From Photorhabdus australis DSM 17609 (GTDB taxonomy: Bacteria > Pseudomonadota > Gammaproteobacteria > Enterobacterales > Enterobacteriaceae), in contig NZ_JONO01000018.1 of assembly GCF_000711895.1 (NCBI RefSeq), positions 28,019-92,018 of the forward strand: a DNA stretch of 64,000 bases, read 5' to 3'. Position 1 is the first letter of the stretch. Each line of letters begins with the position of its first letter. Positions 45,051-54,470 of the stretch are shown piece by piece. Under the pieces are notes generated by a model. The model had not been told where the DNA came from, searched no databases, and saw only the letters and a list, made by a program, of their open reading frames with translations. The translations under genes and the position numbers were made by a program.

Positions 45051-46370
45051 ATGTTAAATAGTCTATTAGTGGTGCTTTTACTGTGTGCAATAAGCGCCTT
45101 TTTTTCGTTATCTGAAATTTCTCTTGCCGCCTCAAGGCGGATCAAATTAAAGCTGATGGCAGATGAAGGTAATGCCAACGCCGCCCATGTCCTTAAACTA
45201 CAAGAAGCACCAGGGATGTTTTTTACTGTCGTGCAAATCGGCCTAAACGCAGTTGCCATTTTGGCCGGTGTTGTCGGTGAATCTGCCTTCTCTCCTTCAC
45301 TAAAAGCTTTTTTCATTAAATTTATGAGCTCTGAATGGGCAGAACAACTAGGCTTTATCTGCTCATTTGCCATTGTGACAAGTCTGTTTATTTTGCTGGC
45401 TGACCTGACACCAAAGCGTATCGGCATGATCAAACCAGAAGCTGTCGCAGTGAAAATCGTTAACCCAATGCGTTTCTGCCTGGCAATTTTCCGCCCATTA
45501 GTCTGGCTGTTTAATGGTCTGGCTGATCTTATCTTTAAGATCTTTAAAATTCCGATGGCTCGAAATGAAGACATCACATCTGATGATATTTTCGCTGTCG
45601 TAGAAGCCGGCGCTGTTGCTGGTATCCTCCGTAAACAGGAACATGAACTGATTGAAAACGTATTCGAGCTCGAATCTCGCACTGTTCCTTCGGCCATGAC
45701 CTCACGAGAAAGTGTTGTCTATTTTGATAAAAATGAAAGCGAAGAAAGTATCAAACAGCAGGTTTCCACCCAACCACATTCCAAGTACCTAATATGTGAT
45801 GGAGATATCGATCATGTTATCGGTTATGTCGATTCAAAAGATCTCCTTAACCGTGTTCTAAGTGGTCAGAGTCTAAGCTTCAATAAGGGTGTTCAGATCC
45901 GCAATGCCCTAATCATTCCAGATACCCTGACTCTCTCTGATGCATTGGAAAGTTTTAAAGCTGCTGGCGAAGATTTCGCTATCATCTTGAATGAATATGC
46001 ACTGGTAATGGGGGTAATTACTCTCAATGATGTTATGACCACACTGATGGGTGATTTAGTCGGTCAGGGACAGGAAGAGCAGATTGTCGTCCGTGACGAA
46101 AATTCATGGCTGGTTGAAGGCGGAACACCTATTGATGATGTGCAACGGGTATTGGACATCGATGACTTCCCTGACTCCAGCAACTACGAAACCATCGCGG
46201 GATTTATGATGTTTCGGCTGCGGAAAATCCCAAAACGTACTGATTCAGTCAAATTTGCGGGTTATAAGTTTGAAGTTGTCGATATTGATAACTACAAAAT
46301 CGATCAACTATTAGTGACAAAAATCACTGACACAACAACAGTCCCAACACAAAACTCCTCCATTCAGTGA
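45051..46370 (+). CDS. ytfL: CNNM/CorC-family membrane protein YtfL
   Basis: 439 residues. N-terminal CNNM (DUF21) domain with three or four membrane helices and ISLAASRRIKLKLMADEGNANA, a CBS-domain pair (about 210-335) and a CorC/HlyC C-terminal domain (ENSWLVEGGTPIDDV, FAGYKFEVVDIDNYKIDQLLV). E. coli YtfL is linked to cadaverine/ion tolerance; the family includes Mg efflux proteins. The ATG at 45051 is 18 bases after the G-run, so coupling through the short upstream frame is possible. Confidence 0.94.
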   Translation: MLNSLLVVLLLCAISAFFSLSEISLAASRRIKLKLMADEGNANAAHVLKLQEAPGMFFTVVQIGLNAVAILAGVVGESAFSPSLKAFFIKFMSSEWAEQLGFICSFAIVTSLFILLADLTPKRIGMIKPEAVAVKIVNPMRFCLAIFRPLVWLFNGLADLIFKIFKIPMARNEDITSDDIFAVVEAGAVAGILRKQEHELIENVFELESRTVPSAMTSRESVVYFDKNESEESIKQQVSTQPHSKYLICDGDIDHVIGYVDSKDLLNRVLSGQSLSFNKGVQIRNALIIPDTLTLSDALESFKAAGEDFAIILNEYALVMGVITLNDVMTTLMGDLVGQGQEEQIVVRDENSWLVEGGTPIDDVQRVLDIDDFPDSSNYETIAGFMMFRLRKIPKRTDSVKFAGYKFEVVDIDNYKIDQLLVTKITDTTTVPTQNSSIQ

Positions 46371-46380
46371 TAATAAATAA

Positions 46381-46407
46381 AAACGGCTCATTTATCTTAA
46401 GCCGTTT
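46381..46407 (+). terminator. Terminator after ytfL
   Basis: AAACGGCT and AGCCGTTT form a perfect 8-bp stem with an 11-base loop and A/T tails. Confidence 0.85.
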
Positions 46408-46423
46408 AATATTCCCACATTAA

Positions 46424-46444
46424 GCGCCACTTTACTTGTGGCGC
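46424..46444 (-). terminator. Hairpin downstream of ytfK
   Basis: GCGCCAC-TTTACTT-GTGGCGC is a perfect 7-bp stem 39 bp after the ytfK stop; the minus-strand flank is TTAAT rather than a T-run. Confidence 0.55.
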
Positions 46445-46483
46445 AGATTATTCAGTATGCTACTGCTCGCCTATTCTCGTTAT

Positions 46484-46690
46484 CTACCCTATTTCGGCCT
46501 GCAAACGTAGCACCTGCTGATTAACTTCACTCATCACACTAAAATGGCGTTTATCTCTTACTTTCGGCGGCAAAATTTTACCGCAATCGAACTCAAAAGC
46601 CCCCATATCTTTAATGTATAAACGTCCACGGAACAAGGTTTTAACGTAGAGAGCAATTTTCAGTGGGTTATATTGGTGAAAAATTTTCAT
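46484..46690 (-). CDS. ytfK: YtfK (DUF1107), SpoT-linked stress protein
   Basis: 68 residues, matching E. coli YtfK through [20 protein letters not shown] and [18 protein letters not shown] to [13 protein letters not shown]. In E. coli YtfK shifts SpoT toward ppGpp synthesis under phosphate or fatty-acid starvation. Divergent from ytfJ, as in E. coli. Confidence 0.94.
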   Translation of the reverse strand: MKIFHQYNPLKIALYVKTLFRGRLYIKDMGAFEFDCGKILPPKVRDKRHFSVMSEVNQQVLRLQAEIG

Positions 46691-46977
46691 CTCTGTTTCT
46701 TCCTCTTATGCTTCTTACGGTTACATTTGGTGAACCAATTACATACACCACACCGTTATGTACAATAGTAGACTGAACTTATCGAGTTTTGTTCCTCCTG
46801 TTTTTAATTTTATTCACTTGATTTACATAAAATGACAGATGTTTAGATATACACAACTATGTAACTTAATGTCTTACTTAATGTTAAAAAATTGATCTTC
46901 TTTAAAGGGATAAATCCATTAATAACCGCTATGCTAAAGACCCGTGCATCGTCACATTAACTTACAAAGGAAAAATT

Positions 46978-47532
46978 ATGATAAAAAATTTCATGTTATA
47001 CGCTGCGTTACTTTGCTCTCCCGCTTTAGCATTCGCTCACAATATTACCCTGGAACAACAAGTTCCTGCGGTCAGTATTTCTGATAAAGGAGAGTTGCTA
47101 CTCAATAATAACAAGTTTAGCTACCAAAATTGGGATAGTGGAAAACTGATTGGAAAAGTGAGAGTCATACAACATATTGCAGGTCGCAGCGCAGCTAAAG
47201 AGATGAATGCTCCACTGATAGAAGAGATAAAACGTGCTGATTTTTCAAAAGAAAAATATCAAACAACCACTATCATCAATACCGGTGATGCAATATTCGG
47301 TACTGGACCATTTGTCCGTAGCAGTATCGAAGACAGTAAAAAAGAGTTTCCATGGTCCCAATTTATCGCCGATAGCAATGGCGTAGCCAAAAAAGCATGG
47401 GAGCTGGAGCCTAAAAGTTCTGCCATTATTGTCCTGGATAAAAACGGCGTAGCGAAGTTTGCCAAAGAAGGGGCATTAAGTGGTAGCGAAGTCAAACACG
47501 TCATTGAATTAGTTCGTAAAGAATTACAATAA
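46978..47532 (+). CDS. ytfJ: Periplasmic thioredoxin-fold protein YtfJ
   Basis: 184 residues. Signal peptide MIKNFMLYAALLCSPALAFA, then the YtfJ family pattern with WDSGKLIGKVRVIQHIAGR, INTGDAIFGTGPFVRS and AIIVLDKNGVAKFAKEGAL. The fold resembles peroxiredoxin or thioredoxin but I see no CxxC motif. Function unknown. AAAGGAAAA precedes the ATG. Confidence 0.93.
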   Translation: MIKNFMLYAALLCSPALAFAHNITLEQQVPAVSISDKGELLLNNNKFSYQNWDSGKLIGKVRVIQHIAGRSAAKEMNAPLIEEIKRADFSKEKYQTTTIINTGDAIFGTGPFVRSSIEDSKKEFPWSQFIADSNGVAKKAWELEPKSSAIIVLDKNGVAKFAKEGALSGSEVKHVIELVRKELQ

Positions 47533-47540
47533 AAATATTA

Positions 47541-47588
47541 GTGGTGATAACGACTTGCAAATATGTCTTGGTTTGCCATTATCACCAC
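47541..47588. terminator. Long inverted repeat between ytfJ and cysQ
   Basis: GTGGTGATAA and TTATCACCAC form a perfect 10-bp stem around an inner GCAAA/TTTGC hairpin. Lying between convergent genes it may act as terminator, although the T-run is absent. Confidence 0.55.
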
Positions 47589-47613
47589 AATCTTTACTGA
47601 AAAACAGCCGCCG

Positions 47614-48357
47614 CTAAAAAATTGTTACTCTGAATCCCGGATTTAAAAATGATTCACGAGGCGTATAATCCAGAGTTTGACCTTTCCAGTTTGTCACATG
47701 AGCACCCGCAGCAATTGCTACAGCATGACCCGCCGCAGTATCCCAGATATAAGTTGGTCCAAAACGAGGATAAAGTTGCGCCTTTCCTTCAGCCACCAGG
47801 CAGAATTTCAATGAAGACCCAACAGAAACAGTCTGGTGCTCACCTAACTGATTGAGATAATCTTCCAATTCTGTATCCATATGAGAGCGGCTAACGACCA
47901 CCATCGGGGGATTGGCATCACGAATTTTAATTGGCAACCACTGACCGCCACAGGTTTTTTTCCATGCTTGTCGCCCCTGCCCTGAATAAAGCGTATCCTG
48001 CACAGGAGCATATACCACACCCATTACAGGGACTCCCTCATCAATTAAGGCAATATTCACCGTAAATTCACCGTTACGATTAATAAATTCCTTAGTCCCA
48101 TCCAAAGGATCAACTAACCAATAACGCTTCCAATCACGCCTATCCTCCCAAGCCGGAGGCTCTTCTTCCGACAACAGCGGAATTTCCGGTGCGATACGGG
48201 ATAACCCAGCTTTAATTATTTTATGAGCCGCAATATCAGCAACAGTAACCGGTGAATCATCCTGCTTATGCTCAACTTTCAAAGGATGTTCATCCTGATA
48301 AATTGCCATAATAACTGCGCCAGCTTCCCGGGCCAGTTGGCAGATTTGTTCTAGCAT
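47614..48357 (-). CDS. cysQ: 3'(2'),5'-bisphosphate nucleotidase CysQ
   Basis: 247 residues from the second of two adjacent Mets ([17 protein letters not shown]). Inositol-phosphatase motifs are [29 protein letters not shown] and the C-terminal [17 protein letters not shown]. It removes PAP formed in sulfate assimilation. AGAGG lies six bases upstream. Confidence 0.96.
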   Translation of the reverse strand: MLEQICQLAREAGAVIMAIYQDEHPLKVEHKQDDSPVTVADIAAHKIIKAGLSRIAPEIPLLSEEEPPAWEDRRDWKRYWLVDPLDGTKEFINRNGEFTVNIALIDEGVPVMGVVYAPVQDTLYSGQGRQAWKKTCGGQWLPIKIRDANPPMVVVSRSHMDTELEDYLNQLGEHQTVSVGSSLKFCLVAEGKAQLYPRFGPTYIWDTAAGHAVAIAAGAHVTNWKGQTLDYTPRESFLNPGFRVTIF

Positions 48358-48460
48358 CATACACCTCTGCGGTTAGTTACCTGTTATCATTTTAGACTAT
48401 ATTACCGATTGAGCTTTATATTGGAATTGTAAGAATTTTATTACCATCATCAAAACAAAA

Positions 48461-48487
48461 ACAGCCGGACATACCGGCTATTTTTGA
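48461..48487 (-). terminator. Terminator after fklB
   Basis: AGCCGG-ACATA-CCGGCT stem with A and T runs on its sides, 19 bp after the fklB stop. Confidence 0.85.
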
Positions 48488-48505
48488 TCATATTCCTGGA
48501 TAAAA

Positions 48506-49126
48506 TTACAAAATATCCAGTAATTCCACTTCAAAAATCAATGCACTGTATGGTGGAATCGATGCACCAGCACCACGCTCTCCATAAGCCAAATCATGTG
48601 GGATATAAAGTTCCCATTTAGAACCAACAGGCATCAAAGTCAATGCTTCGATCCATCCTGCAATCACACCATTCACTGGAAATTCAGCTGGTTCACCGCG
48701 CTGAACTGAACTATCAAACACGGTACCGTCGATCAAGCGGCCAGTATAATGAACACGTACATGGTCGGTATGGGCAGGAATTGCACCATCACCTTGTTTC
48801 AATACGGAGAACTGCAAACCAGATTCTGTAGTACTTACACCATCACGCTGAGCGTTTTCTGCCAAAAACTTCTGACCCTCTTCTGCCATAGCCTGCTGAC
48901 GTTCGCGGCGTACACCGTCTGCACGCTCATGCATTTCACGTAAAGCACGATGCAGTGTTTCAACTGGCACTGCTGGAGAACGACTTTCCAACGCATCACA
49001 TAACCCTGCTAGCAGTGCTTCGGGTTCCAGACCTTGCAGACCAGACTCCAATAATTGCTGACCGACTTGCAACCCAACCCCATAACTTGCCTGTGCTTCG
49101 ATAGAGTCAAAAGAAAGTTTTGCCAT
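48506..49126 (-). CDS. fklB: FKBP-type peptidyl-prolyl isomerase FklB
   Basis: 206 residues (E. coli FklB 206). An N-terminal helical dimerisation domain (about 1-85) is followed by the FKBP domain with [49 protein letters not shown] and [12 protein letters not shown]. No signal peptide, so cytoplasmic. It is the last ytf-block gene before the pcf island. Confidence 0.96.
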   Translation of the reverse strand: MAKLSFDSIEAQASYGVGLQVGQQLLESGLQGLEPEALLAGLCDALESRSPAVPVETLHRALREMHERADGVRRERQQAMAEEGQKFLAENAQRDGVSTTESGLQFSVLKQGDGAIPAHTDHVRVHYTGRLIDGTVFDSSVQRGEPAEFPVNGVIAGWIEALTLMPVGSKWELYIPHDLAYGERGAGASIPPYSALIFEVELLDIL

Positions 49127-49163
49127 GAAAATACCTGTAATTAAATCAAATTAGGCTTGCAAG

Positions 49164-49178
49164 CATAGCAGTGCTATG
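49164..49178. repeat. 15-bp palindrome upstream of fklB
   Basis: CATAGCA-G-TGCTATG is a perfect palindrome 38 bp upstream of the fklB start. It could be an operator for fklB. It does not match the lux-box geometry seen at pcfA. Confidence 0.5.
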
Positions 49179-49389
49179 TAACATGGTAAACTGAAGATAT
49201 CACCAAAGGAGATATTCAAGCCATGATTCCTTATTCTTTTTAGGTAGAACAAAGGCTTACGATAGCTTTTAAAATTTCAGTATAAACAATCCCTTTTAAA
49301 ATATTTTTACTTACAATTGATTATATGAATAAAATACTACTGATATAAAATTAGTTCTATTGTAAATATTATTTAATGAGAGAAATCTT

Positions 49390-50100
49390 ATGAATACTTT
49401 ATTTCACGAAATTTTATCAGAAATTCAAAAGGCTAAGGCCATACCAGAATTAGAAAAAAAAATATTAAATGCCATAAACTATCTGGATTTTGAATTCTAC
49501 TCAATTTATCAGGAAGAAAAATATCCATTCACGACAAAAAAATACGTTCTAATAACCAATTTAGACACAGAAACCATAGGTAATTATGATAAAGACGATA
49601 ATCATGACAGTGATCAACTAATGAATGGTGATTTTATTTTCTCTCTTCCTTCAGTTTACGATGAAAAAACATCGAAACACACTGATTTTATGATTGAAAA
49701 ACCCAATGAAAATGAGATTAAAAATATCATTTCCATTAAAATAAAAAGCTATCATGGAGAAAGATCTATTTTTTCAGTGGCTAGAAAAGAAGGCTCTATC
49801 TCCCACAATGAAATACTTAATAAAGCAGGAATGTTAGGAATATTAGCGAATGAATGCATAAAAACATTCAATAACTTAAAAAATAAAGAGGATAAAATAA
49901 TCGTCCCAACCCTATCCACACGAGAGGTAGAAGTAATAAGATGGACTTGCGAAGGAAAAACATCTGCTGAAATAGCTAATATACTGGACATTTCAACAAG
50001 AACAGTTAATTTCCACATTAATAATATTATGGAAAAATTAGTTGTCCCTAATAAAGTCGCTGCTGTTGCTAAAGCAATAGCGTACAACCTAATTATATAA
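49390..50100 (+). CDS. pauR: LuxR-solo receptor, PauR/PluR type
   Basis: 236 residues. N-terminal autoinducer-binding domain (about 1-165) and C-terminal LuxR HTH with LSTREVEVIRWTCEGKTSAEIANI and TVNFHINNIMEKL. The positions equivalent to the AHL-receptor residues W57, Y61, D70, P71, W85 and G113 are T62, Y66, D75, Q76, Y90 and I118, at a constant offset of five. I recall TYDQYI for PauR of P. asymbiotica, which senses dialkylresorcinols, and TYDQCS for PluR, which senses photopyrones. It lies convergent to pcfF at the end of the pcf operon, no luxI gene is seen, and its bases are AT-rich. Ligand is inferred. Confidence 0.88.
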   Translation: MNTLFHEILSEIQKAKAIPELEKKILNAINYLDFEFYSIYQEEKYPFTTKKYVLITNLDTETIGNYDKDDNHDSDQLMNGDFIFSLPSVYDEKTSKHTDFMIEKPNENEIKNIISIKIKSYHGERSIFSVARKEGSISHNEILNKAGMLGILANECIKTFNNLKNKEDKIIVPTLSTREVEVIRWTCEGKTSAEIANILDISTRTVNFHINNIMEKLVVPNKVAAVAKAIAYNLII

Positions 50101-50129
50101 TAATTAGAGCCGGGTTAAAGCTCTAATTA
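50101..50129. terminator. Bidirectional terminator between pauR and pcfF
   Basis: TAATTAGAGC and GCTCTAATTA form a perfect 10-bp stem around a nine-base loop between the convergent genes. Confidence 0.8.
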
Positions 50130-50136
50130 GATGGAA

Positions 50137-51432
50137 CTATGAAATATAATTTGCCAAAATACCTTGCCAATCATCATTAATCTCATTCATCAGGGATTCA
50201 CATTCGATATGTTCATCATTAATATGCACACAAACATAACCGCAAAAATCATTATTACTCTTAGGTGTCTCGTAAACATATGAATGCTTGTCCAAATTAA
50301 TTTTCACTGCAATTATTTCATAATCTAATTTATTCAGGATATTATTAACAGATGCCAATAATATGTCACTTACTTCCGTTTTATCAAAATTGTCATTAAT
50401 TTTTCCGCTTTTTCTCGCCAGCAAATTAATCAGGAATGCTCTACCTTTCGCCTTGGGTAATACCATTTGATCACTAAACCCTTTGACTAAATGATCAACC
50501 CAAATTTCCTGCAAACTTATACCATATACCCGATTAGCCATATCCCAAATACGCATACCCGCAGGTCTACGATTAGTTTCAACAAGAAAGGTTTCTCCTG
50601 TTTCACTATCTTGCTTAATCTCATTATGGAATGCCCCGAGAATCTGCCCTGAAATTAAGTTCATTGCTTGCCCTGCCTTATGTAACGCAATAACGTTTCT
50701 TCCATCACATTGCGCCGGAACTATTTGTCCTATTTCAACGGGGAATTCCCCTTTCTGAGAAACTTTCTGTGTTAAAAAAGCCATACAACCAATACCATCG
50801 TATGAATATTCTGTATCAAAAGTAATAAGTTCTTCTGCAAGAATTTGATTACCACCAGATTGTGCAACAGATTGAGCAAAAGCAGCTGAAATTTTACTTC
50901 TATCTTTAACTGCCACTACACCTAAATTTGCCCGACCACAGTTGGGTTTAATAATCACACCATATGGAACAGAGTCATAAAATTCTTCCAATTCTTTAAT
51001 ATCATTGATGAAAGTATATCGGGGAGTCTTGATACGTTGGGCCATAAGCAGCGGTAATATCTGAGTTTCCTGTTGACGGAACTGATATTTCTCAATACCT
51101 GCGAAACTTAATTCAGGATCATCACCATAAACATTTAATTTCTTCGCAATAACAGCGGCATAACCAGATACGGCATCCATAAAAGGGAGAATGCCGGCAC
51201 ATGTCATCTTAAGCTCAGCAATAACTGCCATCACACTATCAACATAATTTTCTGTTCGGACAGGTATATGATAGACAAATGGTGTGATATCTTTTTCCTC
51301 ACCGGACAACATATCGCTAATAATCACCAACTCAAGGGAATAATTATGCCTAATATAGTCGCGGATATTAGCAATTTCACCTATTCTCGCCGGGAGATAA
51401 TCAAGCACTAATAAATATCTTGTCGAATTCAT
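50137..51432 (-). CDS. pcfF: ATP-grasp ligase PcfF
   Basis: 431 residues from MNSTRYLLVLDYLPARIGEI, preceded by GGAGGT. The ATP-grasp fold is seen in GVIIKPNCGRANLGVVAV near 178-195 (ATP-binding Lys), ILAEELITFDTEYSYDGIG and the Mg-site FLVETNRRPAGMRI near 304-317. Enzymes of this type join a carboxylate to an amine through an acyl phosphate, often making dipeptides. Last gene of the pcf operon, 10 bp after pcfE. Substrates unknown. Starts further upstream lie inside pcfE and are unlikely. Confidence 0.82.
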   Translation of the reverse strand: MNSTRYLLVLDYLPARIGEIANIRDYIRHNYSLELVIISDMLSGEEKDITPFVYHIPVRTENYVDSVMAVIAELKMTCAGILPFMDAVSGYAAVIAKKLNVYGDDPELSFAGIEKYQFRQQETQILPLLMAQRIKTPRYTFINDIKELEEFYDSVPYGVIIKPNCGRANLGVVAVKDRSKISAAFAQSVAQSGGNQILAEELITFDTEYSYDGIGCMAFLTQKVSQKGEFPVEIGQIVPAQCDGRNVIALHKAGQAMNLISGQILGAFHNEIKQDSETGETFLVETNRRPAGMRIWDMANRVYGISLQEIWVDHLVKGFSDQMVLPKAKGRAFLINLLARKSGKINDNFDKTEVSDILLASVNNILNKLDYEIIAVKINLDKHSYVYETPKSNNDFCGYVCVHINDEHIECESLMNEINDDWQGILANYIS

Positions 51433-51442
51433 ACCACCTCCA

Positions 51443-52630
51443 TTATTGACTATTATGCAGATTAAATTTAAGTGAACGATAAGGGTTAATAATGACAAAC
51501 ATCAATAAAACAAATACAGAAAATATCAGATAAATACTATTATAAGAAAAATAATTCAGTAAATTAGCACAAATAAAACTAGTCAAAGGTGTCGCAATTT
51601 GATTTAGAACAAGTACAACACCAAGATACTGAGAGAAACTTTTTTTCGGAATAAGACTTGCACGATAAGAACGGGAAAAGAGATTAAAACACCCTTCTGA
51701 ACCAATGACCAATAAGAAACCTAATGTATAAATGGAGAATAACGGGCCGGTAGCAAATAATGTCAGGCCACATAGCGCAATAAGGAAAGCGGTCACACCA
51801 ACGATACGAACATCAAAAATACGGCATAATTTCGGAGCAATAAAAAATACACAGCAATTCACCACTCCCGCATAAGCTAAAAGCCGAGCATAACTCCCTT
51901 CCGGCTGTGAAAAAATGCTGGTGATAACATAAACCGCCGTTGATAAAATAGCTCCTTGCATCACATTCATTAAAAATGTCAGACTAATGACGCGTAATAA
52001 TGATGGGTTTCCTATCAAAAACTTAAAAATGGCCTGCAGATTATAACTTTCTCTATTAGTGCACTCTTCAATCTGGTTTTTTCTTTGTATCTGAAACCAT
52101 ATCAAGCTACTAATCAGGAAAGGAAAAAAAGCAAATGCAAATACCGCATAAACACTGAATTTGTAAACCAGCACACCAACAACCACAGGGGCTGCAATAT
52201 AAGTAAACTGTTCAACAAACTGTAAACGAGAATTAACAGAAGGTAATTCTATTACACTAATGTTCTTAGAGACAAAACCCTCGAGATTGACATATCCCGC
52301 TCCACTAAAAAAGGACAAAACACACGAAAGTGGAATAATGATATATACGATACTATTATCAGAATACATAAACGAAAGGATAAAAAGAAATAAGCAAACC
52401 AATGATCGTAGAATATCACTCAAAAATAACATAACCAGTGTATGCATCCTGTCGCCCATCCAACCAGAAATGGGGAGTGAAATTACCCTAAATAGTCGTT
52501 CAAGCCCAAAAGCAAAAGATGCCAGTGAAGCACTATTAGTTGAGGTATATACTAATACAGGCACAGCAAACATAACAAATGCCTCTGAAAAAACAGAAAA
52601 AAAACGAGCCAGTATGATCCTGTTTATCAC
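51443..52630 (-). CDS. pcfE: MFS transporter PcfE (probable exporter)
   Basis: 395 residues, around 12 membrane helices of the major facilitator type. The loop between helices 2 and 3 reads GWMGDRMHTLVMLFLSDILRS, close to the MFS motif GxxxDRxxRR. The start is GTG (MINRIILARFFSVFSEAF) seven bases after GAGGT. A 124-bp gap holding a structured repeat separates it from pcfD. Export of the operon product is the simplest reading. Confidence 0.82.
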   Translation of the reverse strand: MINRIILARFFSVFSEAFVMFAVPVLVYTSTNSASLASFAFGLERLFRVISLPISGWMGDRMHTLVMLFLSDILRSLVCLFLFILSFMYSDNSIVYIIIPLSCVLSFFSGAGYVNLEGFVSKNISVIELPSVNSRLQFVEQFTYIAAPVVVGVLVYKFSVYAVFAFAFFPFLISSLIWFQIQRKNQIEECTNRESYNLQAIFKFLIGNPSLLRVISLTFLMNVMQGAILSTAVYVITSIFSQPEGSYARLLAYAGVVNCCVFFIAPKLCRIFDVRIVGVTAFLIALCGLTLFATGPLFSIYTLGFLLVIGSEGCFNLFSRSYRASLIPKKSFSQYLGVVLVLNQIATPLTSFICANLLNYFSYNSIYLIFSVFVLLMFVIINPYRSLKFNLHNSQ

Positions 52631-52651
52631 TAATATTACCTCAACTTTATT

Positions 52652-52738
52652 ATCTATCCCATTAGGCTATTCTATTTATCAATTTGAAACGGAGCAATAC
52701 TCAAATTAACTTCATCAATTATGCCTACTGGGATAGAT
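52652..52738. repeat. 87-bp palindromic element in pcfD-pcfE gap
   Basis: ATCTATCCCATTAGGC at 52652-52667 and GCCTACTGGGATAGAT at 52723-52738 are inverted copies with one mismatch in 16. An inner hairpin AATTTGA/TCAAATT occupies 52681-52707. In the mRNA it would fold into a long stem ahead of the pcfE ribosome-binding site. It has the form of a small palindromic repeat or a miniature mobile element. Confidence 0.65.
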
Positions 52739-52754
52739 TTTTATCATACAATCA

Positions 52755-54452
52755 TTAATGAATCGATTTAATCAAATAATTCCCCAAAACTAAATAATCA
52801 ATATTTGTTTTCATGAAAGTTTTAATAGCATCATCAGGTGAGCAAACTATCGGTTCACTATCGTTATAAGAGGTGTTCAGCAACAAAGGTACACCTGTTT
52901 TCCGATAAAACTCCTCAATTAACCGGGCATAACCTGGATTTGATGCACTATCCACAACCTGAACTCTGGCAGTACCATCTTCATGAACAACTGCCGGAAT
53001 TTTTGATGCTTGATCCACTTTAGCATCCATCGCCAACAACATATATTTTGCAGCTTCCGGTAATTCTTTCCGTACATGGAACCAATCAGCAACATGTTGA
53101 CGTAATACACTAGGTGCAAACGGTCTAAACATTTCACGATGTTTAACTTTACGATTCATTAAATCCCGAATATCTTTGTTCCTCGGATCGGCCAACAAGC
53201 TACGATTCCCCAGTGCACGCGGCCCAAATTCCATTCTCCCCTGGAACCAACCAACGACATTATTTTCAGCCAGCAAGCCTGCGACAACTTCATAAATATC
53301 CTCTTCATATGTCCAGTCCAAACCATAGGCTTTCAAACTACGCTGGTAATCATCTTCACTATATTCAAGCCCCCAATACGTGTGAGTCAGAGGATAACGT
53401 TGATTATTTTCAAGAATCTGATGCCAAATAAATAACGCAGCACCTGTAGCAGTCCCTGCATCATGTGCGGCAGGCTGAACAAAGATATCTTCGATATCCA
53501 ATTCCTCATATAATCGTTTATTCGTTATGCAATTTAATGCAACACCACCCGCAAGACAGAGTTTATTCGTCTCTGTTTCCTGCAAATAATGACGAGCCAT
53601 ATTTAAAACTATCTCATCAGTTATTTGCTGAAGAGATGCAGCAATGTCATAGTATTCCTGTGCAACTTCTCCACCAGGTACTCTTTTCTCAATACCAAAC
53701 AGAGATTCTAATTTAGAAAATTCTTCTATGCGGAAATCGAGAATGGTGTGATCGATAGTAAACTCGCCTTTCTCACCAATCTTGACTAATTGTCGGAACG
53801 CCGGCATAAAACCTTCAGGCTTACCATAAGCGGACATTCCCATCACCTTACAGGCATCGTATACAGAGAAACCCAAGAATTCTGCTAATTTCTCCCACAT
53901 AAAACCGATTGAATGAGGATATTCAATGGTTTTAATTTTCTTCATGTTATTACCATCACCCAGATATACCCCTGCGGTATTATCCTCTCCAACACCATCC
54001 AGTGATAATGTTAGCGCTTTATCAAATGGCGAAACAAAATAAGCAGATGCCGCATGAGCGGTGTGATGTGGAACCCAATGAAATTGACCACGAAATCCCA
54101 TTGATTGCAAAATTTCTGGTACTGAAGTGATTTTACGATAGAAAATTGATTCACCTGATTCACTTCCCCAGCTTCCTTCATGCGTGACTTCATCAATGAA
54201 GATTGACTTTCTTCGTTCTATTGGATCAATAGAATACCCAATATGGCTCACGTCTTCCAAACTAATACCCGCAAAGTTTAATGCAACTTCAATGGAAGCT
54301 AATGGTAATTCATCTGGATTATCAATATTTGCTGGTTTACCGTGTTTTCTCCTATTTAATCGCTCTTCCTCAATAGCGAAAATAGTTTCTCCATCTTTTA
54401 ATAGACACACTGCTGATTCATGGTAAACAGAATTTATACCTAATATATACAT
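52755..54452 (-). CDS. pcfD: NodU/CmcH-family carbamoyltransferase PcfD
   Basis: 565 residues. The Kae1-like domain begins MYILGINSVYHESAVCLL and carries HHTAHAASAYF near 129-139 and SLDGVGED near 150-157. The YrdC-like C-terminal part has WFQGRMEFGPRALGNRSLLADPRN near 398-421. Family enzymes (NodU, CmcH, TobZ) transfer a carbamoyl group from carbamoyl phosphate, via carbamoyl-AMP, to a hydroxyl group. Full length with key His residues intact, so probably active. Acceptor is unknown. Confidence 0.85.
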   Translation of the reverse strand: MYILGINSVYHESAVCLLKDGETIFAIEEERLNRRKHGKPANIDNPDELPLASIEVALNFAGISLEDVSHIGYSIDPIERRKSIFIDEVTHEGSWGSESGESIFYRKITSVPEILQSMGFRGQFHWVPHHTAHAASAYFVSPFDKALTLSLDGVGEDNTAGVYLGDGNNMKKIKTIEYPHSIGFMWEKLAEFLGFSVYDACKVMGMSAYGKPEGFMPAFRQLVKIGEKGEFTIDHTILDFRIEEFSKLESLFGIEKRVPGGEVAQEYYDIAASLQQITDEIVLNMARHYLQETETNKLCLAGGVALNCITNKRLYEELDIEDIFVQPAAHDAGTATGAALFIWHQILENNQRYPLTHTYWGLEYSEDDYQRSLKAYGLDWTYEEDIYEVVAGLLAENNVVGWFQGRMEFGPRALGNRSLLADPRNKDIRDLMNRKVKHREMFRPFAPSVLRQHVADWFHVRKELPEAAKYMLLAMDAKVDQASKIPAVVHEDGTARVQVVDSASNPGYARLIEEFYRKTGVPLLLNTSYNDSEPIVCSPDDAIKTFMKTNIDYLVLGNYLIKSIH

Positions 54453-54470
54453 GGTTTATCATCCTCATAG

